Assembly: GCF_030272615.1 (NCBI RefSeq)
Contig: NC_081413.1
Location: 163,401,080 to 163,465,079, forward strand
Reading direction: 5' to 3'
From: Cryptomeria japonica
Lineage: Eukaryota; Streptophyta; Pinopsida; Cupressales; Cupressaceae
DNA length: 64,000 bases
A program made the position numbers and the translations under genes. Each line of letters starts with the position of its first letter. Positions within the stretch are counted from its first letter, which is position 1. This document shows positions 11,217 through 24,600 of the stretch, piece after piece. Under the pieces are notes generated by a model, which was given only the letters and a program-made list of their open reading frames with translations, was not told the origin of the DNA and ran no database searches.

Positions 11217-11880
11217 CCAGACCTCGTCTTACAGGTCCCAAGGTTTTCACGATTTTTTCCTGAAAATTTGTCTGTCAGTTTTTTGATTTTTTCCACAAAA
11301 AAATCATTGGAAGGTTTTCACGATTTTTTCCTCAAAAATTGTTCGCAAGGTTTATAATTTTCCCTTAAAAATTATCTCATCTGTAATCCGTGATATTCGC
11401 ATAAATTCGCGTAAAATTTTAGTTATCTGAGTTTTAGCATTTTTTTCCACAAAAACGATGATTTGTAACCTCAGATTTCTTGGTTTTTTAAATTTTTCTC
11501 CTCAAAATCGTAAATTCTCTTTTCGAGGGTTCCTATTTCAAGGTTTGACGGTTTTTCCCTCAAAAATCGTGCTTTGTTGCAGTTAGTTTGGGTCGCATCT
11601 GCCAGGGCAAACATCTGCAATCGTGGTATCTTGTAGTCAGTTTTGGAGTTGGTACTCTTCTGCAAAAAGGTTTGCTGATTTTTCCTCAAAATCATGGTTT
11701 CAGCTTTCAATTTGGTTACCCAACGTCAGGTTGGATGGATTCTAACATTCTTGGTCATTAACACTTTTCAAATCCAGGAAGGGTCTCCACCGTAGCAGAG
11801 TGTTATTTTCATTTGTGATCAAAAGACCTACAGTGTCTTTTATAGGGTAGTTAGTGGATAGAATGACCATCAAAGGAAGG

Positions 11881-12178
11881 TATTAGAATATTTAATTATA
11901 TTTTAGTCACCTACATTTACTTCCTTGTTTAATAGTCATTTAGCTTTTTAGTTAATTAGCTTTTAAGCTTTATTTAGCATTTAGCATTTTCTTTTTAGTT
12001 AATTAACTTTTAAGCTTAATTTAGCTTTCACGCTTAATTTAGCGTTTAGCTCTTTAATCTTTTACTTTAACGTTATGTTCTAATTATAGAACATCATCTT
12101 GTAACCTCTATATATATGTGTGTATATCGTTCAATGTAATTATCCGATTATTGAATCATTCATTAAATTTATTTTTCA
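11881..12178 (+). repeat. LTR 3 of the tandem LTR array
   Basis: This copy starts TATTAGAATATTTAATTA and ends TTTTTCA. It is followed by TGGTAT, the first six bases of a primer site, and then sequence switches to an inverted gag piece. The third copy therefore once led into another interior that has been rearranged. Confidence 0.75.
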
Positions 12179-12183
12179 TGGTA

Positions 12184-12340
12184 TAAAGGTAACGATATTC
12201 AAATATCATGAACATGCATTGTTTCCAGGGGTTGTGGTAGTTGTTGAACTTTTAACCGTGTTCCAACATGACGTTGGTCAAAGATGGCATCACAAAAATG
12301 GAGGTTGAACGAGGTCAACCTAGCGAAAGCATGAGACAGA
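12184..12340 (-). pseudogene. Inverted gag-start fragment of the same family
   Basis: Read on the minus strand, this is the gag start of the neighbouring elements, with the same GTTGACCTCGTTCAAC lead-in and a decayed MA-start region. It abuts the truncated primer site of LTR 3 in opposite orientation, which marks an inversion or a head-to-head junction. Confidence 0.65.
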
Positions 12341-12344
12341 AGCA

Positions 12345-14271
12345 ACGATCCAATGTGATTCATTGGGTCACACTTACCATCATATAATTGAAACCTTGGG
12401 GCCACAAAGCCCACAAGAAACAAAGTGCAAAGATGCAAAATATTGGAATTTAAGTTAGTTCACAAGTCAAATCTTGCTTACAGCTCAAAGGAAGAGTATT
12501 GAACCTAAGTTGAGTTGTTTCATCAAGCTTTACTCGGAAGGTTGGGAAATGGTGATGTAATGAGTATATGTGTCAATAGATGGTGTGTACAATTGGAATA
12601 GAACAATGGAGGAAGAGATGATAGGATCTGGTTTAGAAAAGGTTGTAAAGAAATAATGAGTGTTTGATATATAAAGCAGGGATAACAAGGGTGTGAAATG
12701 AATGAGTTGGGAATGACATTGGCGAGGGAGCATTGGAAGTGAGACATTGGATGGGGGAAATTGGTGACTGAAGCTGGAAAGGGAGATTGGGGGAAGAAGC
12801 TTGGAAGTTTGAGTGGAGTATGGTAGCCTTGGGAGCATTATATCCTTTGACAATTTGCCCAATATGTTTTAGCACTTCCAAAGAATAAGATTTTGTTAAA
12901 GTAAACCATGAATTGCATCTAATAAGGTTCGAGGATAGAATAATTGTCAAGTTCACAATTGTCCTCTCAAAGTTGCAACTTGTTTGTGATGTTTGATTTC
13001 TTTTGATTTTTAATATTTAAAAGATGAGCATTGCGGTCAAATGGCTCCTCATCATTGAGGTATAAGGATGTATTTAGAGTATCAACAATAGTTGTCTCAA
13101 ATCCATACATAGCAATCGATGGGTTGAATCAGGGGAAAAACAACTGGACAAATAATATCTAGGAATGTGATTTCAGCATAAAACCCTAATATATGGCTAT
13201 CAAATTAGGAAAAATAATAATTAAAGCACACAAAGTTTCCAATCTATGAAGATGGAAAAATCAGAAAATTCATGTATCTAAAGTCACAAAAATGGGAAGC
13301 TTAACCTTATAAGAAAGCCCTAGAGGAGATTCAAATGTCTTCGTTTTACTAAAATTTAGGGAAATAAGACACCATACACTAATTTACCGTCTAATTAATG
13401 ATATAACAATCAATGAGCAATCAAACATAAATTAAGAGTCAGTTGAGACCAATATATGTAATTGTAGTAAGAGTGTGCTTAGCTTTGTCAATTTGTCAAT
13501 GAGGAGGATTCTATTGTATGTTGTGTTCGACAATCAGATTTGCACTTCCAAAATCCGAACCTGCAAAATAAGTTTGAGCCTAATTTGGACAAATTCACAC
13601 CCACGGTTTAGTTCTTGGATATTTAATTTCCCTATGGATCTGTCCTTTGTTGATATGAGTTTTGATGCCCACTACGTATATCTAAAACAAAACAGGTGCT
13701 AATAGGCACGTTGGAAATTTGTCGTGTTCAAAAGGGGAGTTATCAACTTCTTCGATAACAAGTCAAACACCTTTGATGATGTCCAAAGATCAAAGCCTCA
13801 TCATACATGAATCCAGGTACCTAGAGGGCTGTCTAGTATCTATAAGCATTAATGTTGTGATGTAACAATGACAATAATGCTATATGATAATGCTTTCATA
13901 TTATGACCTTATCTATTGATGGATTGAGCTAATCATCTAAGCCTTTGTCTTTATATATAAAATCATAAATTTCAAGCTGAAGTATTTGGCACATAAGATT
14001 GATACGTAATGTTAAAAATATGTGATAGTGTCGGCTCAGAAAGGCAGGGAAAAATGTTAGAATAAGAGGATAGGGTTATAAGTGTAGTTTTGTCCAAGGA
14101 ATAGTGGACAGATCCATACTTGTGATCTAGTCCAATTTATAGAAATGTGCATGATGAGAATTAGTCCAAATCATTTGAAGATAAAATATACTAATGAATA
14201 ATAAACTTTCAAGCTTTTATCAATTTATATCCAAAATTGAATAAATTAAACATTAACGAGAATCTAATTAC
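12345..14271. other. Stretch with no recognised gene
   Basis: Several overlapping frames of 70-110 codons exist at 12.5-12.95 kb on the minus strand, but they are S/P/L-rich, mutually overlapping and carry no domain. Nothing else was recognised. Confidence 0.45.
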
Positions 14272-14400
14272 CAAGAGTGCATTTTTGGATTCGATTGTGT
14301 GTAAGATTTTTGCATCAACATTTCGGATCACTCTGATCCATCATCAGGATGAAGAGTGATGCAAAAATCTTACACAATCAAATCCAGAAATGCACTCTTG
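14272..14400. repeat. Near-perfect hairpin (MITE-like foldback)
   Basis: Arms at 14272-14317 and 14357-14400 are reverse complements except for a two-base insertion and a few mismatches. They run from CAAGAGTGCAT at the outside to TTTTTGCATCA at the loop side. The 39-base centre contains GGATCACTCTGATCC, itself a dyad. It could be a foldback transposon or a hairpin-RNA source. The sequence alone cannot decide. Confidence 0.75.
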
Positions 14401-15577
14401 ATAATTATACGATGGATTGTGGAAATCTCTTCGAACAGAAAATCTAATTTCAAAATATATGTTTAAGGGCTAAAGTGACTGTATAACAAGTGTAATGAGT
14501 GTGGTATACATTTTATCCTCTCATCATTGAAATGATGATTATCTTTAGTCATAGCAACGAGCAATGTGAGTTCATGTAATGCTCAGCATTCTATCAAGAG
14601 AAATAGGAAAACACGATCTGAAATTCAGAGTGGAATTAAATTAGAGAAGTTGGACAAATTATGCGTGTTAAAAAATATTAGAATCAAGCAAAGGGTAAAT
14701 TTGCATTGATTTTCAAAAAATAAATATATAAATTATACTATGATACACATGCTCCGTCCATTAGGAAAAATAACTCTTGAATTCACTCTATATCCGAAGC
14801 ATCTGATCTATATCCTATTATCCTGTTCATTTCCTTTTTCTTGCATATCGCATGCAGCTAGTTGGTGCAAGTTTTATATCATACTAAAAGGCTTGGGTTA
14901 GTTGGGTGAAGATTACCATATTGATCAAAACAAGATTATCTACCATTGCCATGGAAACCTGGAAAACTAATACTTTTTTCCTTTCCCACAATTATTTACA
15001 TGTTCTCTGTCTGACATCAATAAGATGGGCCATTCCACAAAAGATAAAGCAGGAAAGAGAATCCAACTCAACCATAGACTAAGATGTGCACAAAATAAGA
15101 TCAGGCAGAATTTTCCAAGCAATGTTAAAGTTACAGTATGTGCCTTCACGATGTTCAAATTTAGTGTTCTCAACTGTAGAATGTTCATACTATAAAATCC
15201 CAAATGGATGGGAATGCAATCTGCTCCACCATATTTTCAACACAATCTCAATGTTCAGTTGGAGTCTTCTGAATATGGTGATTGACACAGATTGGCCGTC
15301 AGCAAAAATCTACGTATCTGATGGCAAATGGCCATCTTAATAAATTAGTTCATGTTTATAGTAAACAAGAAGAAATAATTACTAGAAGTACAATTGTTCC
15401 CAAGGTGCACAAGGTAAGGACTTTGTTTTCTTAGCACGTTGTCCATATAGGTAAAAACCCAACTAGATTTTGAAACGATCCAACTTTAGAAATTTGATTG
15501 TACCTAAACAAGGTGTGGAAGCTTGACAATTTCCAGTCCAGAGTCCCTTGATTTCTAATGAGCCTCCTGTTAAATAA

Positions 15578-15619
15578 TCACTTGCTACGTTGCAATCTTC
15601 GCCGCTTTGGCTCAGGTTC
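15578..15619 (-). CDS. EBS/SHL: Exon 5 (last) of the BAH-PHD reader gene
   Basis: This 42-base exon follows a CATGCTAG acceptor and encodes [13 protein letters not shown] then TGA. The basic KRR-rich tail matches the usual C-terminal end of this family, and phase 0 fits the end of exon 4. The 22.6 kb distance to exon 4 makes this the least certain exon. The sequence downstream on the minus strand (below 15578) has no transposon signature and is probably 3' UTR. Confidence 0.75.
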   Translation of the reverse strand, partial: EPEPKRRRLQRSK

Positions 15620-18600
15620 CTAGCATGAAAAATATTATGTTAATAAACAGGTGTTCAGTAATATTGCAGAAAAAACAGGCAAGGTAAGTAATTAGTTGCA
15701 ATTTCCTCAATCGCTTTCATACACAAATGTCCCAAATATAGATTATTAATAAACAAGTGAAATATTCAAACAAAATGTCGTAGATAACCTTCTGAAAAAT
15801 TATTCTTACAACTCTAGTCAGATAGGCCCCAATCTTGCCTTTATCTTGTCCTATTAGGAGGATAGTCATAAAAATATTGTGGAGAATACTCATCCCAGAA
15901 ACTGCAAGATCACATCTCAGAAATGTCAACTCAATTCTGAATGTAAAACTATAGCCCCAGCCGCCCCATGCTGTTACTGATCCTCGAGCACCCATAGCTT
16001 AACCAGTTCAACCATTCAAAATTTATGCCCTTAAGAACCATATCTTCTCAAACCATAATTTTTAGACTATATTGTTGAACAACCTTACAATTGTACTGTT
16101 CCTATTATAAAAAAAAGTCTCATATATATGAGCTGAACAACTACAAATTCTAGATATCTTCTTTTTGTGGGGAATTTTAACATTGTTCATAAAGTCAGGT
16201 TTCGATGACCAATTTCCAGAGTGAAAATTCTACAAAACTATGACCTAAAGATTAAAAGTTCAGAAAATTACCAACAAAATTTTTAAATTCCTTTTCTTCT
16301 TGTCGCCAAGAGATTTTATTTCCATTATACCGGTACACTTAGGTTGAGGAAATTTACAACATGCAGATGGAGATAAAAGGGCCCGCCACCATGATAAGGC
16401 AATAACAGCAAAGAACATAACTGGGCCAAAAGGCCCTAGGATTTGTCCTCTTTGGATTTTCCTATTTCCTCAAAGTTAAAACTTAAAACCTATTCATAAA
16501 ACTATAACTTCAACATTTTCTGCATCTTTACTGATGTAAAACTGTATAAAAAAAAAAATTTTTACTCGATCATGCTACTCAAGCATTCTGAAAAAGATGC
16601 TAATGTGATTGCTTCTATTAAAATTTCTAGGCATATTGGAGAGGAGAATGCTGGTAGGTCATCTGGGAAGTTTTTGAATCTCTTGCTGTATTGTGGCCTT
16701 CAGGTGACAAACAGTGGGGATATATCAAAAGGATTCTCTGCAATTGAACCTGGAGGGCATTCCTCCAAACAAATTGGAATTGGGAAGGGAAAGTTGGTAG
16801 TACACTAGTTTTGATATTGCCGCTGCAAACTACTTTGTCAGCTAAAACTGCAATCTCTTTAAGATCGCAAGGCATAGCTACCTTGTAATTAATTGCTATT
16901 CGTGATTGAAAGCATGCCGTCAGTGTAATCTCCATGAATTGTGTTGGTGGCTGCACTTAAGAACTCATCCCAGTACATGGAGCTACACAATAAATTTTTC
17001 TCCTAACCTTTGTAGTTTTGGCACTGTATCAAAAATTATTCATATGAAATTGTTATTAGCATCCCATCCAACAAGGATGACTCAAAAGGGTCTGTATTGA
17101 TCATCATCATAGATGGACTACCCGCCAAGTACTCACCGAGTCAAACGTCCAGCAAATTTTCCAGTCATTTACTCACTAAGTTTTTGGCACAAACACCCCG
17201 AATTTTTGGCAAGCTTTTACCAAAAAATCGGCAAGTCCATGTTAAAAACTCAACAGCAGCTGGAAAAAAACACCACGCATCAAAAAAAAGCCCATAAAAA
17301 TAAAAAAGGCCTCTATTTTTTGCTCTACAAGGCAAGAAAACCCTCCCCAATAGTAAGCACAGTATTTACAGCATTTTTTCCATTGAGGAGAGAAGATTGA
17401 AAGGGATTCCTTGGCGGATTTTTTTTTCTATAAACATTTTGGCTGCAAAATGTTGCATGTAAGTTAAAAAAATTAATCCTATACTAAAACTAAGTAGTTT
17501 TTTTCCATCTAAATTCCAAAAAAAAAGATTCATCACCATTTTTTGTCACTTTTTTCTTATTTTTTCACTTTTTTTTGCATACCCAACTTATTTTTTTATT
17601 TTAATCTTTTTTTATTTTGAAAAAAATGTTAAAGAATCTTTAAGTTGGATTAATTTTTAACTGATTTATATTGATTTATATTGATTTAAACTAATCTTAG
17701 GCTGACTTCTAGTGATTTATGTATAATTTAGGTTTTTTTTTTGTATTTAAAAATTAATATGTTGTGCTTTCACTTTGTAGGTTTTCTTTTGTATTAGAAA
17801 ATCAAATAAAGAAGCTTCTGCACCAGGTTTAGCCTCAAGTTCTGCCCAATCAATGCCACCACCGTTTATAGGCACTCATCCTGTAGCAGCTAGAGACCTT
17901 GCTTGGAAATATGCCTATCAAGGACCAAATCCTAGGACAATTTTTTGCATTAGATGCACAAGATTATTTCATGGAGGCATAAATCACCTCAAATTGCCAT
18001 CTTGCAGGCGTTACCCATCATTATGCCAAGTCTTGTCCCAACACCACCAAAGAGATGAAAAACAAGATGAATGCCCTACTTTCAGCCACAAAAGAAAAAA
18101 AATTGCAGAAGGAGAGGACAAGGGCAGCCATACCAGCATCCATAGCTGGTGGCCATTGTGTTCAAGTCCATCCAGAATCAAATGAAGATATGGCATGTCA
18201 AAGCATAGTGGGCTCTCTTTGTGTTCCAGCATCCAAGGCAAATCCACCTCCACTTTATCTACTTCAAGTAGAATGCCAACAGCAGAGTCTACACCTACAC
18301 CTACACGCATGCCACATAGTTTTTTTGTGCCCAAAAACACACCTAGAGCACAACCATCATTGGAAGCTATTGAATGGAACATGGAATTGCATGAACATGC
18401 AGATATGACATGTTGATTTTTGCTACTTCAACAATGATCCTCTCAATGTGGTGAGCAGTCCTTATTGGGAGAATTTGGTTACTGCATTGACAATTGCAAG
18501 AAAAGGCTACAAGGGACCTTCTCGCAAAGACTTGAGTGGGAGGTTAATTATTCTGAATTTTACGCTAAAATTATGTTCTTTAATTTATAGTAATTTATGT

Positions 18601-21600
18601 TAAATTTAGGCTATTTTTTGTTTTAAAATTAAAATTGTGTACTTTCACTTCGTACTTGTAGATTGCTCATGAATGCAACTGAAAGGGCAAGGCTAGTAGT
18701 GGAAGAACAAAAGAAGGAAAGGAAAAAATATGGCTGCACTATTCTTTTAGATGGGTGGATGAATGGAAAAAAACTGCACCATTATTAAATTTTGTATAGC
18801 TTCAAAAGGTGAGGTTATTTTTTTGAAATTGGTGGGTGCCTACAACAAACTCAAAAATGCAATCATAACTAATAATGCAGCAAAATGTGGTGGCTAGGAG
18901 ATTACTCCAAGATAAACATAGAACACTTTTTTGGTCATCTTGTGCAGCACATTGCCTTGACCTCTTTTGGAGGACACTGGCAAACATGATTGGGTGACAC
19001 CAGTCGTAAATGATGCAATGACCATCACAAAATTTATATGCAATCAACCTTGGGTTCTTAATTTGATGATAGATCACACCCAAGGGAAAGAGTTGGTAAG
19101 AGCAGGTGTATCAAGGTTTGAAACAGTTTTCCTAACATTGCAAAGCATTATTGATTCATTGACTACTTTGGAAGTCAAGCATGACTAGACTCATCTTATT
19201 CAAAGAAGCCTGAATGAGAGAGGACTGCAAGCAGAGTCTTTGACAACTTTTTTGCACAAAGAGCTACACAGATTATGAAGGTAACTTTAAAATTTTGAAT
19301 TTGAATTCAAATAGAATTTTTATTTTTTTATTAAGTCTTTCATTATTAATTTGTAATTTTAATCTTTCTGTATTTGTAAATTGTAGGTGTCAAAGCCCTT
19401 GGTTAGAGATCTTTGATTGGTAGATAGGGATCAAAATCAAATGGGGTATGTCTATGAGACCATTAGTAGGATCAAAGAGTCCATAAAAAATTATTACAAG
19501 GGTGGTAGCCTCAAATTTGATCCCATACGAGACAATACTGATAGATGGTGAAACAATCAACTCCACCAACCCATCCATGTAGCAGGGTACTTCTTCAACC
19601 CCTATTTTTTCTATTCAAATACCTTCTCAAATCCGAATGGAGAGGTTATGGAGGGCCTCACGACATGCATTTAGAGGATAACACCCCAAGTTGAGGTGAG
19701 AGACCTCATTGTCCAAGAATTGGAAGTTAAAAGCAAGGGGTAGGCTCTTTTCTTCAGAGCTAGCTATTCGAGGAAGAACCACTCAAGCACCAAGTATAAA
19801 ATTTGTAGTCTTTTAACATGCATCTTACAAGTTACAATTTTCAGATTTACAACTATTAATAATTTGATAAAATATGTTTTGATTTCTAACTCTTCAATAT
19901 TTTTTTTTTGTAGTCTTGGTAAACAAATTGGGGTGCAAATACCCCAAATCTCCGAAGATTAGCCCTCTGCATTTTGTGCCAACTTTGTAGTACATCTAAC
20001 TATGAGCGCAACTGGAGCTTGTTTCATACCATCCACATAAAGAAGAGGAACAAATTACCTCAAAAACACCTCAATGACCTTGTCTTTGTGCAATACAACC
20101 TTCAATTGGATACAACAAGGGTAGAGGAAAAATCAGATACCATTGATTTGGATGAGATAGACCCTTACAACAATTGCACAAGGCAAGATGAAGAACCTCC
20201 ATTGTTTACTAAAGATGAGATTCTTGATTTCGAGAGGCATGCATTGGAGGAGGTGGGTGCAGCAAGAGATGTAGGATTTGATGACATTGATGAGACTAAG
20301 GAGTCACTGCCATTGGCATCTACTACCAAGATGGAGGTCAAGCCACTACCTTTCATGCCAAGCAAGGAGCCACAGCAGACCGCAACAACTAGACCCTCTA
20401 GTTCTAACTCTCCCATAATTTCAATAGATCAAGAAAGAGGAATATGTAAAATGTTATATTTACTTTTACTTTTACTATTTTCATTTCATCAGCTATCTAT
20501 TGTATCAGGCTATCAACCATCAAGATTTTGCATGAGGATGTGATTTTGTACTCAATTTGCTTTCAAAACAGTCAAATTTATTAGAAAACACTTTTGAACT
20601 CATTTATGGACTCATCGGATACATCTTGTCATTGAATTTTGCAACAAAAAAAAAAGTGTTTCTAATGAAATTTAAGCAATTTTTTTAAGTTGCCGAGTCC
20701 AAGTTTTCCAGCTATGATCATCATCAGAGGCATAACCATATGGACAACCATTGTACTAGTAAGACTACTGTACTTGGGGGTAACAATGGCATAGGCATAA
20801 ATGCCACTGTTGGGAATGATATCTTTGGAAATTTGACAAGTGGTAGGTGCATCGTAGGAGCAGATGGAAGACCTAATGCTGCATGAAGGAAATTTTGCAT
20901 GGATTTCGTTTTGTTTTCTGATGATCCATAGTCCAAGTTGAAACCCAACAAACAACTCTCTAGATGAGGATCTAAATGAAGATTTGTGTGTAGAAGCTTT
21001 GTGAGATGTAGTGTAAAGAGAGAGATATAACTGAAACAATAAACGTATTTTATTTATCTATTCGTTTTGTACTTGGCATAATCTTCAGAAAGATGTGTGA
21101 CGACTATCTTGCAATGCTATCTACCTATCTATCTAGAGATCTTCTACCTAATAATTTATGTTCCAAATATATATAGATTCCATGTTGTGAAGGTTGAGTC
21201 ATTATGGAAGTTGAACCATTCCTGGAAGTGGAACCATTCCCATATGACTCGTCATCTACAAATGGTTGTGGTGTGGCCAATAGTCACACAATGTGTTGGC
21301 ACAAGACCTAGCATGACACAAGCCTTTGTAGTGCTCCCTAAATTACTGTAACAACTACATTGTTTGATGTTTGAAATGTGACACTTGGAACAACACGGTG
21401 ACAAGCAATATGAGTTAGACTTTGAAGTTTGCCTTGGAGGTGTATTGAACCCTACTGAAATGGTGGTATAAAGTGACACAAACCATAGAAGGTTCAGCAA
21501 AAGTATGGTTTTCATAGAGCCCAATCTTGTGGAGTGTCCTCCACCATTCCCAAAGTATGTGCAGCATCTACTAGAGATGATCCTTATGTTATTGCAAGCA

Positions 21601-24600
21601 TCTAGAAGGCGCTCTATTATACCATTAACCAGAGTAGTGTTACCACACGTACCACAAGCCTGAGAATGGTCTTGGAGTTGCCACAAGAACCATTGTTGGT
21701 AGATCCTCCAAGATTAATCACCCCTACTTGTGAAGTAATAGTCCCAATTGTGTTGAGTCTAGGAAGCAAGTGCAAAGCATTGACTTCTAGTTGTTGCTCA
21801 ATGAGCTATTTGGCTTGTGTTGTGAGACCTAAACTTTTGGACAACTCTGTAGATCAGCATAGGTTAGTTCTATATAAACATGGTTTCCAAAATCTGATTT
21901 GTTTTTTCCACTATGGATCATGTGTGTAGCTTTCTGCAAAAAGTTGAATATGCATAGTTGTATGGCAGAATCTTTGGATTCAATGCAGCATGTGTTGAAT
22001 ATATAATTACTTCAACAATCTAGTATCTATTCCTGCTCACCATACAACTTTGTTGTGAGGATTGGCATTGTAATACATTTGTAATTATGATACAAGGAGT
22101 ACATTACCAAACTTTATTGGCACCAAATTATAAGCTAAATCCTCTAGAAAATATGTATAGCATGTGAAAAGCGACATTAGAGAGTAAGATGTGTATCTCA
22201 AGTGTTGCAAGCATTGAGACATCCCAATAAGTAGGAAATCAAATGAGGCACAGTTAGCAAATTAAATCACTTAATGATTGCAACAAAAATAAAGTTTCTC
22301 ATGCTACCACCATTGATCAAAAAGTCCAATGGCTACCCTTGCACCCACATCTAGTAATGCAATAGTCACTCCGCTTCAACTTCTAAGGGTGTTGCTTGTG
22401 TGATACTGACTAGGATGTTCGGATATGTGTCAATGATTCCATCTAATTTGTTGACATCATCATTCTCTATTAGGCCCACATTAGAAAAAAAAAATAGCAT
22501 GGCCTTACATTGACCTACTATTGCTTTTGTGTATGTTGCACCATTCACCTATCTTAAGACAATTTGTTCTTGTTTCAAGGCGGTGTTTTCTTTGGTGTTG
22601 TGGTTGTTTCCAACCTTGCCATTCTGCTTGAACTCCTCAATGGTTTCTGCATAGCAATAGTCTTCTCCCATTGTCTTGGCTATAACTCACTTTAGTCTAG
22701 ACTAAATGGATGATCATACACCACTACAATACTTGAGGACTTAATGTTGTTCTCTCTTATGAACCTAACCTTGCATAGAATTCATCGAAGGCATTAATGT
22801 AGATTTGGACTATCTAGGCATGTCCTTGCCACAATTGTGACCACTAGATATAGTGATCATCATTGTAGCAGTCATCCTTGAAGGCTTCCAAGATTGATAC
22901 CAAGTTTGCTCAAATTTTTCACCAATCTAATCTTCCTCCCAAAGCATATAGCCTTGCCACCACTTCTTCATGGGTGAAGAGACTTTCAAAAGTGCAATTG
23001 TGATATTCCCTTCATTACAAAAGTCATTCATGTAAAAATATGACTCTAAATTATCTAACCAACTATTTACTGCATCCACATTAAAATCTTCATCAAACAA
23101 GGGAATTTCTAGGTTTACTTGAAACCTAGCAGGGATTTGGCCACCAAAAGCTTTACCAAATGATGAAGCTGATGGAACTACTTAATCAAGGACCTCTACA
23201 AGCCAACTAAACAAAAAGGCATGTTGTTCTCAAAGAGCCTTTGAAGTCTCATCTTTGATCAACATGTGGACTGAATACTACTCTACAATCTAAATGCATT
23301 CAAAACAACTTGGAATGTAATCTGATAGATCTCGTGGATAAATGTTGTCAATCAAAATTCTTGAATCTCATTCAGTAGGACATGAAAGATGAATCACTTT
23401 AATACCACTAATTCAAGACCCATGTTAAAACCCAATGGAAACTCTCTATATGAGGATCTAGATGAAGCTATGTGCATATGTAGAAGCTTAATGAGATAGA
23501 GTAGTGTAGAGAAAGAGAAAATTGAAAGAATAAATGTGTTTTACGTGTCTATTCAGTTGATACATTGCATACTCTTGAGAAAGGTTAATGACTGCTATCT
23601 TCTAATACTATTTGCCTATCTATCTCAATCTTCTATCTGCTAATCAATTTTAGAAATATCTATAGATTATGTGTTATGCAAGCAGAGAGTCATTATGGAA
23701 ATTGAGTCATTCCTATGGAAGTGGAACCATTTCAATGTGTGACACATCATCTCTTATCAATTGCAATGTACCTTGTATTAGCATGATGTGTTGGTGAATG
23801 ACTTGGCATAACATGAGCCTCAACAATGCCACTTGAATTATTACAATGAGTACATCGTTTGATGTTTTAAGCATGGTGACAAGCAATGTGAATTAGGCTT
23901 TATGGTTTGGCCTGGACATGTACTAGACCTACCAAAGTTGTAGTAAACTACACAAGGTTTGACAAAAATATGATTGCCACAAAGCTTGATCTTGTGTAAA
24001 GTGGCTTGTCCCATTGTCAAAGTACATGCAGCATCTGTTGGAGACAGATTGATGATCCTTATTTTATGCAAGCATCTCACAAGGGTTCTTGTGTATTGTA
24101 GACCATAGTAGTATTACCACAAGAACCAAAAATCATAAGAATCATCTTCATGTTACTGCAAGAAGCATTTTTGGTAGATCTACCTAGACCATATGACATG
24201 TCTTACAAGGCCAAGTGTCCTTATTGTCTAAACAGGATTTCTATCCTCAGTACCAAACTTTCTATTGTGGTCCTCTGCATCACTTTTGCTATGATATGTG
24301 GCCCTTGGGATCCGTAACTGAGCAACCAGACTTTAGCAGTACAATAGGATTCTTCCGTTGAATAATATTACTCCTACGTTACTGGCCATAGTTTCAAACT
24401 AGTTTTCCATACTCATGTATTAAACAAAATCCCAAACGATCTACCTGTTGTGACCTTTTTCACACATCGCCCCATTGCAAATGGGGACCCTCTCTTTTCC
24501 TGCTTTCTAGGGTTTTTGTTAGTGTCTTGTGGCCTTCCGCTTCATTTTTTGCCAAGCCTTGCTCAGTTTTGAACAGTTCAAGTCTTAGAGATTGAAAGCT

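Larger units (their letters stand above)
7882..12178 (+). mobile_element. LTR-interior-LTR-interior-LTR array of a non-autonomous Copia family
   Basis: Three LTRs (7882, 9879 and 11881) alternate with two interiors of about 1.73 kb, so the period is close to 2.0 kb. Each interior starts with an initiator-Met-tRNA-type primer site and has a T-rich leader. Each holds a short Copia gag start with a MASLTN..WKQCMFT pattern (near 9062 and 11096), then T-rich filler and a shared end (CAGAGTGTT..TTTGTGATCAAAAGACCT..TAGGGTAGTTAGT). Protease, integrase, reverse transcriptase and RNase H are absent. The shared middle LTR is the expected product of unequal recombination between copies. Confidence 0.75.
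20936..24198 (-). mobile_element. Decayed minus-strand Ty3/Gypsy retrotransposon
   Basis: Two direct LTRs of about 780 bp flank a 1.7 kb interior. The interior is far too short for a full pol gene and only a gag segment is recognisable. The minus-strand LTR end AACA at 23423 is followed by TGGGTCTTGAATTAGTGG, a possible primer site. Strong LTR divergence marks an old insertion in intron 4, in the same orientation as the host gene. Confidence 0.6.

Noticed and set aside
12523-12956. Minus-strand frames of 74-110 codons
   Set aside because: Three frames overlap, composition is S/P/L/F-rich, and no start context, splice site or domain supports any of them.
20936-21720. Could be a plus-strand gene, since several frames of 84-144 codons exist
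   Set aside because: The whole block is repeated at 23423-24198 and flanks a minus-strand gag, so it is an LTR.
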